DNA of 64,000 nucleotides from Eudorina sp. 2006-703-Eu-15 (GCA_003117195.1 BDSI01000162.1:177231-241230), one strand, 5' to 3'; positions 42,001 to 57,941 are shown, counted from the stretch's first letter. The notes: generated from the letters alone by a model not told the origin. A program made the numbers and translations.

Positions 42001-45000
42001 CCGGTCCCTGGAAATCCAGAGTGAAGTTGCCACCCATCTTGGCAATGTTCCAGCGCTCCAAGTCATAGCAGGTGGCTGTGAAGGTGCTCGACGCAAACGC
42101 GGGCGGCAGGCAGGCATAGCGCCAGCAGAAGCTGTACGCCATCTTGCCAGTACGGGTGTCGTAATTGGCGGGGTCGATGCACTGCGAGTACGACACTCCC
42201 TTTGCCAGATCCATCGTCTCCAGGTAAATCGGCACCTGTACACAATCAGAGACAAAATCATGAAGTGATCAACAAACGCGTCAAAGACGAACGCAGAAGA
42301 GCAGGGGATGGTCTTGGCCTTAACCCTTCAATGGCGATGAATCAAAACCCTTCAATAATGATGATTGATGAATTCCCAGCGATGTATCCTCTCGCACCTT
42401 GATACCCTCGCAGGTATTGTTGAGCGGCCGATCCCAGCAGGGGCAAGCGGCCGGCGGGAGGGGCGGAGTGACAGCGCCCGCGTCCTCCACAGGCACCAGC
42501 GCAAACACAATCCTGCACGTGTTGTACGACATCAACCGTAATCGTACAGTCGTACAGTCATGAATAATGTACGGCCACACGCGAGGGTATCACCACACCG
42601 GCAAATACCTCCAGTGGGTGGGTATCACTCGACAAGGTGGTGCAGTCAAATAATCAGCCACCGACCCGCACCGACACACACACACACCGACCCACCATTC
42701 GTCATTGCAGCCCGCCTGAGCAGTCACATCCATATCCATCAGCTCCAGGCCCGGCGACGGAATCGTAAACAGCTTCTGCGCCGCGTCAAAATTGTACGTG
42801 CCCTGACCGTTGAGCATCGTCATAATGGTGACCGGCGTCGCGCAGTCCGGGTTGAGGTGGGTGATCACCGCGGGCGTGCCCGCCAGCCGGTCGGGCGGCA
42901 GCGAGTAGGTCAGATTCATCTTGTCGACGTAAATCTTGAAGGGGCCGTCGGCCAGCGAGCTGATAATGGGGCAGGCCGTGCTCCAGCAGAAGGCAAACTT
43001 GTAAATGTTCGTCACATTGTCATACCCAAACATGGGCACGCAAATCTGGATGGCCTCAATGGAATCGTCAAAGCGGTTCGTGCCGGCCTTGAAGAAGAGC
43101 TTCACATTGTTGTCGGGGCAGTGACCGTCCACAGGCTCCAACAACTTGGAGCAGTCGCAGCTGTGCGAGGGACGGGAGGGGGATTGAGCGCGAGGGACAG
43201 GAGTTGAGCGCGAGGGACGGGATCAAAATTGCGCGCGAGGGCATACCGGTAGCAAGCGGGGTAAGAGCAGGGCCAAGACGTCGTCACAATAAGATTACAT
43301 TAAATATGGAAAGATTACAAGGAAGGAATAGGTAAGAAAAATCACCGAAGTGGCCACTTCAGCAGCGTTCAAGCATTGGTGGAAACAATGTATTAGCAAG
43401 GTTGGGAAGCCAGGTACGACGACGGAGGTGCGGCATCAGGGTGGGATCTAAGACAACCGACAGACCTTGGGGGCGGCGGCGGCGTCGGCGGTGGAGGCGG
43501 CGGAGGCGGCGGAGGTGGCGACGGCGGCGGTGGTGCTGGCGGCGGCGGCGGGCTGGGCGGCGGCGGCGGCGGTGACGGCGGTGGCGGCGGCGGCAGGAGC
43601 GGTGGGCTGGGCGGCGGCGGCGACGGCGGCGGCGGACTGGGGGGTGGGGGCGACGGCGGCGGGGGTGACGGCGGTGGGGGAGACGGCGGCGGCGGAGACG
43701 GTGGGAGCGGAGGCGGCGGTGACGGCGGCTCAGGCGACGGTGGGGCGGGGCTGGGGGGTTCAGGTGAGGGCGGCGTCGGACTGGGCGGTGGCGGCGGCGG
43801 CGACGGCGGCTCCGGTGACGGTGGCGGCGGCGGCGGCGACGGCGGCTCGGGTGACGGCGGCGGCGACGGCGACGGCGGTGGGGGGCTCGGCGGCTCTGGC
43901 GATGGGGGCGTCGGCGACGGCGGCGGCGGCGGCGACGGCGACGGCGGTTCCGGCGACGGCGGTTCCGGCGACGGCGGCGTTGGGGAAGGCGGCGGCGGCG
44001 AGGGTGGTGGCGGCGGCGGCGACGGCGGCTCCGGGCTCGGTGGCAACGGAGGCGGTGGCGGCGAGGGCGGCTCCGGGGATGGCGGCGGCGGGCTCGGCGG
44101 CTCCGGGCTCGGCGGTTCTGGCGACGGCGGGAGTGGGCTGGGAGGCGGCGGCGAGGGCGGTGGCGGCGCCGGCGGCGGCGGGCTGGGCGGTGGTGACGGC
44201 GGCGGCGGCGGGTTGGGCGACGGCGGCTCGGGCGACGGTGGCTCCGGCGACGGCGGAGACGGCGGATCTGGTGACGGCGGCGGAGGTGATGGCGGCGGTG
44301 GCGAAGGCGGTGGTGGCGATGGTGATGGCGGTGGCGGCGGGGACGGTGGCGGCGGAGACGGCGGTTCCGGCGAAGGCGGCGGAGGTGATGGCGGCTCCGG
44401 AGATGGCGGCGGCGGGGATGGTGGTGCTGGGCTTGGCGGCGCGGGCGACGGCGGCTCCGGGCTTGGCGGCTCGGGCGACGGCGGCGACGGCGGCGACGGC
44501 GGCGGCGACGGGGATGGCGGCAACGGCACTGGTGGCGGGCTTGGAGGCTTTGGCGGCGGCGGCGGAGGTGGCGGCGGAGGTGGACTTGGCGGAGGCGGGC
44601 TCGGCGGATCCGGAGAGGGTGGCGGCGGTGATGGTGGCGGCGGGCTCGGCGGCGGCGGACTTGGCGGCGGCGGGTTAGGTGGCGGCGGCGACGGCGGCGG
44701 TGGGCTGGGCGGCGGAGGCGACGGCGGCTCCGGCGAGGGAGGCTCCGGGCTGGGCGGAGGCGGCGGCGACGGTGGTGGTGGCGACGGCGGCGGCGACGGC
44801 GGCGGGGGAGATGGTGGTGGCGGCGACGGTGGAGGTGGCGACGGCGGCGGTGGGCTTGGTGGCGGCGGGCTGGGCGGCGGCGGTGGCGGCGGCGGTGGCG
44901 GGGGCGACGGAGGAGGCGGCGACGGCGGAGGCGGCGACGGCGGTGGAGGGTTGGGCGGCGGTGGGGACGGCGGCGGTGGGCTTGGGGGCGGCGGGCTGGG

Positions 45001-48000
45001 CGGCGGCGGTGGCGGCGGCGGTGGCGGTGGAGACGGAGGAGGCGGCGATGGCGGCGGCGGGCTTGGTGGTGGCGGGCTGGGCGGTTCGGGTGACGGCGGC
45101 GATGGGCTGGGTGGCTCAGGAGAAGGTGGCGGCGGCGGGGACGGAGGCTCAGGTGGCGGTGGTGGATAGGGCCACGGCGGCGGTGTGGGCGGAGGTGGCG
45201 GACTCGGCGGCGGCGGTGGCGGTGGCGGAGGTGGGGGAGAGGGGGGAGGCGGTGACGGAGGAGGCGGCGGCGGCGGCGACGGTGGTGACGGTGGCGGTGG
45301 CGACGGCGGCGATGGTGGTGGCGGTGACGGCGGTGATGGCGGTGGCGGCGACGGGGGCGGTGGATTGGGCGGCGGCGGCGATGGTGGTGGCGGCGATGGT
45401 GGTGGTGGCGATGGCGGCGGCGGCGAAGGCGGCGGCGGGGATGGCGGCGGCGGTGGAGGTGGCGGTGATGGCGGCGGCGGGCTTGGTGGCTCCGGGCTCG
45501 GCGGTTCTGGCGACGGCGGCGGCGGGCTCGGCGGCGGGGGGCTTGGCGGCGGCGGCGACGGTGGCAAGGGCGGCGGCGGCGACGGAGGCTCCGGCGGCGG
45601 TGGGCTCGGCGGCGGAGGGCTCGGCGGCGGCGGCGGTGGCGGTGATGGCGGCGGCGGGTTTGGTGGTGGAGGCGAGGGCGGCGGTGGCGACGGTGGCGGC
45701 GGCGAAGGAGGCGGCGGCGAAGGCGGCGGAGGGCTTGGCGGTGGCGGTGACGGCGGGCTTGGCGAGGGTGGCAGCGGCGACGGCGGCGGCGGGTCCGGAG
45801 GTGATGGAGGTGGCGGCGGCGGCGGGGGTGACGGTGGTGGTGAAGGCGAGGGAGGAACTGGAGGGCCTGGCGGCGACGGGGGTTCCGGTGATGGCGGTGG
45901 GCTTGGAGGTGGTGGGCTGGGTGGAGGAGGCGATGGTGGTGGGGGAGAAGGTGGAGGCGGCGACGGGGGCGGCGGGCTCGGCGGCGGTGGTGATGGGGGC
46001 GGCGGGCTGGGCGGCAGCGGGCTGGGCGGCGGGGGTGAAGGAGGAGGCGGAGGTGGCGGCGAGGGCGGCAGCGGAGGCGGTGGCGAAGGTGGCGGAGGCG
46101 GCGGGGGGGATGGCGGCGGCGGACTAGGTGGGGTAGGCGGGGGTGGCGAGGGCGGGGGCGACGGCGGTGGTGGGTTGGGCGGCGGTGGGGACGGCGGTGG
46201 CGGGCTGGGCGGCGGTGGGGACGGCGGCGGCGGGCTTGGTGGTGGTGGGCTTGGTGGTGGTGGGCTTGGCGGTGGCGGGCTTGGCGGCGGCGACGGGCTT
46301 GGAGGGATGGGGCTTGGTGGCGGGCTGGGAGGCAGGGGCGATGGAGGATCCGGGGAAGGAGGCGGTGGCGGCGGTGGTGGCGGCGGAGATGGTGGGGGCG
46401 GGCTTGGCGGCGCTGGCGATGGCGGCGGCGGGCTTGGCGGCGGCGGTGGTGGTGGTGATGGGGGCGGCGGGCTCGGCGGCGGTGGTGACGGCGGCGGCGG
46501 GCTCGGCGGCGGTGGTGACGGGGGCGGCGGCGGCGGTGGAGAAGGGGGCGGTGGTGGCGGCGGGCTGGGTGGTGGCGGTGAAGGTGAAGGTGGTGGGGGC
46601 GATGGTGGCGGAGGCGGTGACGGCGGCGGCGGTGACGGAGGTGGCGGTGGTGACGGCGGCGGCGGGCTTGGCGGCAAGGGGGATGGCGGCGGCGGGCTCG
46701 GCGGCAGCGGGCTTGGCGGCGGCGGGCTGGGAGGCAGCGGGCTCGGCGGCGGTGACGGCGGCGGCGGCGGCGGCGGCGGGCTGGGAGGCAACGGGCTCGG
46801 CGGCGGCGGCGGGCTGGGCGGCCGCGGCGGCGGCGGCGACGGGGGCAGAAGAGGCGGTGGCGGCGCCGACGGCGTGTTGTTATAAAAGTTCCGCTTCTCC
46901 ACTATGGTGTCTGTCTGAGTCAACTTGTCGGGCTGCAGGACAACAAGTGTAGCAGGAAGGGGGGGTTATATAGGGCTGTTTTAAACCCGGGCTGCTGGAC
47001 AACAAGTGTAGCAGGAAGGGGGGGTTATATAGGGCTGGATTAAACCCGGGCTGCTGGACAACAAGTGTACGACAAACCCTTACGCAAGAACGGTACCCCC
47101 GCCACGGCCGCCGCCAACTCGAAAGGAAACCTCCCTCCCTCCCCACGCCGCAAACGGCCCCCCTCCCTCCCTCCCTCACGGCCCCCAACCCAATGCAGTC
47201 CACCCACATTGGTGTTGCACTGGTTGCTCGTGCTGACAGTCACCAGCGATGTGCGAACAGACACCCGGAGGTCGAGGTTGAATTGCTGCGGGCAAGGCGG
47301 GCAAGGGGGCCACGGGTTGGGTGGGTGGGGCGGGTTGCGGGTGGGGCGGGTTGCGGGTGGGGCGGACTGCGGGTGGGGCGGGTTGCGGGTTGCGGTATTA
47401 ATGAAGTGGGTCATGCCAGGAGCGGGTCATGATGCGCGTGGCGGGTCAGGCCGGCCGGTAGCAGAGGGAAAAGAGACACGAGTTACACATGCAACGAACC
47501 GACAAAAACCTTCCAGACGCATCGCGCGCCAGAAGCATCGTACCGCCGTACAGCCGTACACCCCGCTGTACGTCCCCGTACATACCGTGCATCCCACGTC
47601 GGGGTAGATGTCGTTCAGGTCAACGGTGAAGGTGTAGCACGAGTACATCTGGGTTCCCGTGAAGTTGCGTTTCTGAATGTGGATAGGTGCGGGGGAAGAG
47701 GGGTTGGAAGAGCAGGGCGAGAGGAGGGGAAGGAGGGGACGATGGGGGGCAGGGTCGGGGTCGGCGTCGGCGTCGGGGTCGGGTGAGAAACCCCGCATAT
47801 GGCAGCCACAGACCTCGAAAAGCACATCCCATGGGCAAACCTTCCGCGGGGCAACCATTTCCGGCGGGTCATCAGACCCAACATTGGCCAGCCGTGATTT
47901 TGTAGACAATACATGTGTTCATCATCATGGATCAGAAACATGCACCAGACCCTATCACACAAAGCGGCAACACTCGTCAAAGATACGCATAATTAAAAAA

Positions 48001-50477
48001 CAACACCCATCCGACACCCATCCGCACAATCAGATAAGAGACATCCATCGCTCAAATACACGGCCGCGTGCTTCACCGACGCACCAGAGGCATCGTCGTG
48101 GTGTTGAGGACCCCCAAGAACGACCAGCTCAGCAGGAGAAAGTTGTTGGTGTCCGTGGTGTTGGCGCCGGTGGTGTAGACGAGGAAGGGGCACGAGGTGC
48201 GGACCGTCACGTGAAGGATGCCCTTGGTGGTGCGGAAGGTGTTGACCACACCCGCCTTGACCCTGGTGTTGTTCGCGTCCAGGTACCACAGGTCAAACTG
48301 CTTCGTGGCGATCCAGCCATAGTCGTTCAGGCACAGCCCCGAGTTGGGCAGGGCGCCGCCCAGTCCTTCAGGGAGCTTGCAGATGCGACCGTTGGTCCAC
48401 CAGTTGTCCACCTGCAAGTGTGTAAACAAGCGTTTTTATTTGCCATGTGTGTAAGCGTTTGCGGTCTTGTCAGTTGGCAGTTGGCAGTTTGCAATTCGTT
48501 TCGTTGCAAGGCAGATGCTGTACTGTACTGCGGGGAGAGTAAAAGACATGTGGACGACAATGTTGCGGCAGTGACGCGATAACCGTTGGTGGAACACATT
48601 GACATATATTGGAACGTGCTTCTTGCAATTGCAGAGGCGCAGCATGGCCCCCAAATCACAACAACCTCATCATGCCTCGAAACCGTCTGTTATATTACCG
48701 TCGCACGGAAATGTTACCCCACGCACCGTGTTGCAGGGCTGGGTACCCTGACAGGTCGCGCAACCCGTGGTGTTGGACGCCGTGCAGAAGTTGACCTCGG
48801 GCTGGTTGGTCGGCGGCGGCGGCGGCGGCGCTGGGTAGATCGAGGGCGGCGGCGGCGGCGGCATGTCCTGCAGCTGGCAGGTGGACGAGCAACCGTCGCT
48901 ATCCAGGATGTTGCCGTCATCGCACTGCTCGCCGGGGTCCACCACAAAATCACCGCAGCGCCAGCAATCGGGATCCTGCTTGTCAATCAGACCGTCGCCA
49001 TCGTTATCAATCTTGTCGTAGCAGTTCTCGCCCGTCAGAATCGTCTTGGTGTTGCACAGCACTGCGGCAACACATCATGACGGCAGTTCGTCAGCAAAAC
49101 GAAGGCTAGTGGATCCCGATCCGAATCCGGATCGGTGCGAACAGGTGTTTAGGCAATCCCACACAAGGGAATATGCAACCCCACACAAGGGTTTAGGCAA
49201 CCAGCACCGCACAATCACGGCAAGCACCCCGCCACGCCAATGGTGTGTGAAAGATAACTGGCGTGGCGGGGCGTGGCGTGGCGAGAAGCCACGCCCCGCC
49301 CCGCCACGCCCCGCCACGCCACGCCACGCCAATGGCGTGTACTGTGTACAGCCTTGCGCAGCCGGGTACACGAACCCCGCCGCCGGCGCCTCTCTCACTC
49401 ACCTGTCGCGCGGCAGTTCTGGTTGGGTCCGCGTGTCACGGGGCAGAACCCCGTCTGGTAGAGCATCACGCGCATTCCGTTCCAGTCGATGGGCCGAGTG
49501 AAGTAGCCGTGGTAGTACACGTGATCCGCATTCCTGTGGGCGACAAAACACAACACACAGGGGCAGGTTATTACAGGGTACACGCACGTCAGTCAGTCCC
49601 TGAGGGGCTGGGCGGGGCGGGTTTATTTCTTTTCTCAACACAGTACTGCACAGTACTGCACATTACAACACAGCACATGTCACATCACATTCCGGCACGG
49701 CTTAGTACAGTACAGTACAAGACAGTACAGCACAGTACTGCACAGCACAGCACGGAGATCTCTCGAGGCCCGGACGCGACTCACGTGTCGTTTGTGTCCG
49801 GGGAGAAGATCTTCATCTCGGGGGTCGTCGACACGTCGACAAAGTCCAGCGCGGTGAAGGTGAAGGACACGGGCAGGAAGCCGAAGGCAGCCGCGCCGAA
49901 GGACGACTGAGTCAGCACCACCAGCGAGCCGCCTGCAATGCAAGCAGGCAAGCATTCCAAAGACCAGACCGTTCACACCCGGGGAAGCACGGGTGGTCCA
50001 ACAAACGCATATGCATTGGGAGGTCGGAAAGGGCATGGTAAAAACAAACCCGAATGATGAGTCAAAATCAGTCGGTCAGTCAGCCGCGAGCGTGTGATTC
50101 TCCGTCCTCACCGCGTTTATTCACGAAATCGATGATGGCTGGCCGAATGGCAATCAGTCCCTTGTTCTGAGTCGAAGAGATGCCGCCACCCGTGTTGCCG
50201 CTGTCCGACGGCACGTACAACACCTTGTACTGCGACAGGTTGAAGCTTGTGAAGGTGGTGCCTGTTGCGTACGTGATCTTGCTTTTCGATAGGCCCGCGG
50301 CAGTCACCCAGCCCTCCAAGGAGTTGCGCGCGTTCTGAGGTCAAAATACAAAGTTGGAGTTTAACTCTCGGAAGAGTAAAACATGAAAGAAAACGCAAGG
50401 TGCGTGGATGCGTCCGAGAATGGACGGATATGGTACTTGTTGCTTTCGCCTACTGCTGTCGCAGTTACTGACGTCGC

Positions 50478-50513
<36 letters not shown>

Positions 50514-53451
50514 GCCGCCAACACAGCTGCTTTTTGGAACTCCTCTCATGCAGTTTAGTGCGGGAAGAGGCGGACTGTAAATCCCCATCCTACACAAACC
50601 CTGGTCCCCCATTGTATATCGAGTCCTAAAGGTCCAAGTCAAACACTTTCAAACAGTACTCGCGAGTAAAATTGATTTTCACGAGTTCATGGCACACCGG
50701 GGAACAGAGGAGCCGTCTTGTCTATCTCTCCATTTCGAAAGTAGGCCGGGTGAGCTACCGGACCGGGCCTAATAGGGCGGCTGTACAGCCCTACGGTGCC
50801 AGTTCAGTTCAGTTGGTCGCGAACTCAGCCCACCTCACCCGGTCCACCTCAAAGCGGTAGCTGGCCAACTGAACTGGCACCCAAGTGCTGTACAGCCGCC
50901 CTATTCGAGGGCACGCACAACCCTATACTTCATAGAAGATCTTCCCCTTCCCTCACCAAACCGGACTCACCGATCCCGAGGCGAAGCCGCCCACAGCGAG
51001 GATCCCGTCGGCATCCGCGGGGGCGTAGTCCCAGGCCTTCCTGATCATATTCATGTACAGAGATCCGCAGGCAGTGCTCTGGCAGTGACCCTGTCGATCA
51101 CAGGGAAAGACAAACAAACAGACAAACAAACAAATGACAGTTGGGAATCATGTACGTTCACACAGTAGGGATGGCAACGCAGTTCAGCGAGGCCCACAAT
51201 CAAAGGGTACTTGACTAGTATGACGTAGGGCCCCAGGGCGCGAGCATCGGGAGCCAGGATAGACGGCACAATCTGGATTTTACGGGTGGTCGAAAACATC
51301 ACGTCCAAGAAATGGCACGTTCAGGTCCAGTACGGCAGCTCCCCGCTCGTATTACGTACCGCATCGTCCGCATCATCCGTACTGACGCAAGTGTAACCAC
51401 CAACGGCGGCCAGGTTCACCGGCGGGCTCGGCGGCGCAGACACGCCCGGCGGCAGCGGCGGAGGCCTCGGCGGCGGCGGGCTCGGAGGCCGCGGCGGCGG
51501 CGACGGGCTGGGCGGCGGCGGGCTTGGTGGCAACGGCGGCGACGGCGGCGGAGACACGTTGCTGCACTTGAATCCAGAGCTACCGGGGCGAGGCACTGTA
51601 AAGGTCCAGAGACACTCATTGGCCTGGTCACCCTGGCCGCAGCCGGCCCTCACGCCATTGACGATGCGCGGCGGCTGGCAGGTGGCGGCGATACCGTTGA
51701 TGTTGGCGGTGATGCTAGGGACGCCAGCGGCTGCAGGCAGAGGAAGATCAGCCAGCCAGAGGGCGGGTGTTACGCCAGTTCCCCGGTCAGGATACTCCCC
51801 GGTCAGGATACTCCCCGGTCAGGATACTCCCCGGTCAGGATACTCCCCGGTCAGGATACTCCCCGGTCAGGATACTCCCCGGTCAGGATACTCCCCGGTC
51901 AGGATACTCCCCGGTCAGGATACTCCCCGGTCAGGATACTCCCCGGTCAGGATACTCGTGCCCCATTGCGTCCCACAACCTCCCCCTAACGCCCCCAAAG
52001 GTTCCCCTTACCTTTCCCCCTAGCTCCCCTAGCTCCCCCCTAGCTCCCCCCAGCTAGCTCCCCGGCAGTGGCACTCACGCAAACACGCCGCGTTGCCGTC
52101 CTTGACGGTGAACGCCAGGGTGGCCCAAGGGGAGGCTGCAGTGGAGGTGTTGAAACGCACCCATTGACAGTACCGGTCTGCGGGAACAAGTTGGGAAGGG
52201 GGCAATCGTAAATACATCAATGAATCAGTAAAAACAACCGGACATAACCAGTGAACCAAACAAGAGCGCGAAAATCGACAAGAGTTCTTTGTGTCAAACG
52301 AACGCTCCGTCAAAGCTTTGGCGCGGGGTAGGTAATCAGAACTACACCTAGGGGTGCTCAGGTCAGACACTTGGGAGGGCGCATTGGAGGACTCATCGAC
52401 TCTCGATGACAGCAGGATAATGATGACGTCAGGCAGGAAGAGTAATCAGCCTGGGAACAATTCGTGCACATTATCCCGTTGAGTGGCTTTTGTGCCCTGT
52501 CAACCTGTGTGTGTATGTGTCACCATGTTTAAACGGCAAATTACCACCCCATCCGAAGTCACCAAGCTGAGCGAGTATCGTTAAACCCTCGAGCGGCACG
52601 GACAGCTGCAAAGCAAACTTACTGTTCGAGTACGCCGGCCAGGTGTTCCGCTTGTTCGTGGCGCCGCCCGCGGGCGATGTGGGCTCAGCGCCAAAGCTCT
52701 GGATGACTCCCGGAGTCCAAAACTCGTCCGCCGAACACACGTGGCTGATCGTGTCCACGGCGTCCTTGGGGCAGTTGCGGACGTCCGACCAGAAGATGCA
52801 AAACTGACAGTAGAGCCAGCTGCCGGAAGTCTGGCAAGTACTGCCATCCTGTCATCGCAGCCAAGGCAGGGGAACGGGGCAGGCTCACAACCATACGCAT
52901 GGACGAGACGCATTCAACACTGTACAGTGCTCCAACGAAAGTTGCACAAGAGAACAGTTGTCAGGAAGCAGTTCCAAATGCCGACGACTTACCGCAATAA
53001 AGTCCAGGCAGCCCGACTGGTCGTAACAGCTGTCAGCCGGACCGCTGATGTCCGTTTGATAATATGTATAGTTGGACGGATCCGAGTGAAGACAATTTGC
53101 TTGAGCGACTGTACACATTACGTGAGACGAAGTTAGCGTGAACGCGCTACCGACGCTGAATTTCTAATTAACATTGTCTACAGTGATTATCGCGTATGGC
53201 TGCGAGTCATTGTGTGGTGCTCGCACGTCTCCCACAAACCGGAGATGTGGGAGCGGGACAGGTCACACATGGCAACGCGCCGCTTAGAAATGAACAGAAT
53301 TGCGCAGGAACTTACGCCTTCTGCCAGCATTTCGTTGGCTGCCTAAGCTCCAACTGTCGCTGTCTAAACGCGAAAACGCTGAGACGGACGTCATCAAAAG
53401 GAGCTGAAGCACGACACCTGCCGCCGGGAACAAAGTCCCAGCGGCCGCCAT
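39050..53451 (-). CDS. Giant chimeric hydroxyproline-rich glycoprotein, secreted and membrane-anchored, agglutinin-like architecture (2,839 aa)
   Basis: 22 exons: 53451-53316, 53108-52993, 52848-52623, 52177-52079, 51730-51360, 51090-50971, 50334-50112, 49932-49785, 49533-49403, 49061-48727, 48411-48085, 47672-47586, 47285-47208, 46932-43466, 43160-42696, 42512-42398, 42235-41977, 41774-41418, 41294-41255, 40944-40521, 40271-40201, 39974-39050. They sum to 8,520 nt and all phases agree. Signal peptide 1-25 (ends MTSVSA). Cys-rich region about 45-230; first short Pro linker about 255-300; amidotransferase-like fold about 317-480 ([36 protein letters not shown]); a Ca-type loop DNDGDGLID and a CGD...GEQCDDGN module about 525-600; a WWTNGR...CLNDYGW module about 636-800; Ser-Pro shaft about 820-1955; three Cys modules with FCW/HCW motifs about 1955-2510; transmembrane helix about 2764-2786 and a 53-residue basic tail. 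The most tentative junctions are 48085/47672 and the 40-nt exon 41294-41255. Confidence 0.82.
43466..46932 (-). repeat. Ser-Pro (PPSPX) shaft exon of the giant HRGP
   Basis: A single 3,467-nt exon encodes about 1,155 residues. After the lead-in [20 protein letters not shown] it is almost only Pro and Ser, mostly SPPPP and SPEPP units with occasional E, D, A, T, L, N. One aromatic interruption ([14 protein letters not shown]) occurs near 45175. Such runs are heavily hydroxylated and arabinosylated and form polyproline-II rods. The DNA is a degenerate GGCGGN array, so its complement carries long Gly/Ala-rich antisense ORFs. Confidence 0.95.
46931..47070. repeat. 59-bp tandem repeat duplicating the shaft-exon acceptor
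   Basis: Units begin at 46931, 46990 and 47049 (last partial). Each carries, on the gene strand, an acttgttgtcc-NGCAG acceptor-like segment; the copy nearest the exon is the one used in the model (AG at 46934-46933). Confidence 0.9.
49231..49336. repeat. GC-rich inverted and direct repeats in HRGP intron 9
   Basis: ggcgtggc words at 49260-49282 face gccacgcc words at 49288-49330 around a short gagaa loop. Direct copies of cacgccaatgg occur at both ends. Strong stem-loop potential. Confidence 0.8.
50478..50512. repeat. (CAG)n microsatellite in HRGP intron 6
   Basis: About ten cag units on the plus strand within intron 50970-50335. Confidence 0.9.
50771..50905. repeat. Foldback element in HRGP intron 6
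   Basis: Outer arms 50771-50789 and 50887-50905 are perfect 19-bp reverse complements; inner arms beginning at 50795 (ggtgccagttcagtt) and ending at 50882 pair over 15 bp. Total span 135 bp, no coding potential. Confidence 0.85.
51777..51956. repeat. 16-bp minisatellite in HRGP intron 4
   Basis: Eleven nearly identical copies of ccccggtcaggatact. All three plus frames stay open through it, which explains two long artefactual ORFs on the plus strand. Confidence 0.95.
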
Positions 53452-57309
<3,858 letters not shown>

Positions 57310-57749
57310 TGTCAGGCACCGTTGGTGTTTTGTCCCGTTGCGGTTCCCGAGCAGGTTGGTTGGTTATGACGTACTGGTGGTTGTACGGCAGGCGATCGTA
57401 CGGTCGTTTGGGCTGCTATTTATGTGGCAACGCGAGCGAAGCTCGACGTTGTTCTTTTTCTCTCCAAGACCGAAGCGTGAGTTCATTGCCTTGCTTCTGA
57501 GCGATAGAGACAGCCACGGGTCATGTAACGTGACAGGATACGAGGAGGGACCAGTCGCCGTCCCTGAACGGCGCGGCGATGCCTGGCATTCAGCACAGCT
57601 ACTGTCAGCAATGTCAGCAATGGCGGTGTGTCTCGCTTGCGCGGGCAGGACCCGTTGCAGGTAGGGAATCCGGTGGTAGGCTTTCGCGAGCCTATGCTCC
57701 GTGACTCCTCAGCTAGGGCAGCGGACAAACAGGGCTGAGCGAGCAACCC
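57310..57749 (+). repeat. Split direct repeat A1
   Basis: 440 bp identical to A2 at 58934-59373. Identity implies recent insertion or gene conversion. It contains an open frame (WCFVPLRFPSRLVGYDVLVV...) that is present in both copies and is not supported as a gene. Confidence 0.95.
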
Positions 57750-57764
57750 AGAAAGAGAACAACC

Positions 57765-57941
57765 ATGGCGCTTCGGCTTGTCGAGTTCGGTGGTGAAGGC
57801 ATCCGACATCGCTTGGTTCGGCTTGCGACCGACCGCCTTGGTCAGTTCGGCACTGAGGAGCCAACTATTTATCATGGTCAGTGTTTTATGCTGCGTAAGT
57901 GGCTGTGTGTATCGGAAGAGATTCGTATGGCGGCGGCTTGA
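57765..57941 (+). CDS. Small ORF (58 aa) in the split-repeat element
   Basis: Starts 15 bp after A1 in good context (aaccATGG): MALRLVEFGGEGIRHRLVRL..., ending EEIRMAAA and TGA. It is the first ORF downstream of A1, where an autonomous element would place its first gene, so it may be a truncated gag-like remnant. No recognisable domain. Confidence 0.3.
   Translation: MALRLVEFGGEGIRHRLVRLATDRLGQFGTEEPTIYHGQCFMLRKWLCVSEEIRMAAA

Noticed and set aside
43467..46952. Long plus-strand Gly-rich and Ala-rich ORFs (up to 566 codons)
   Set aside because: They are the exact antisense of the Ser-Pro shaft exon; GGCGGN repeats lack stops in every frame.
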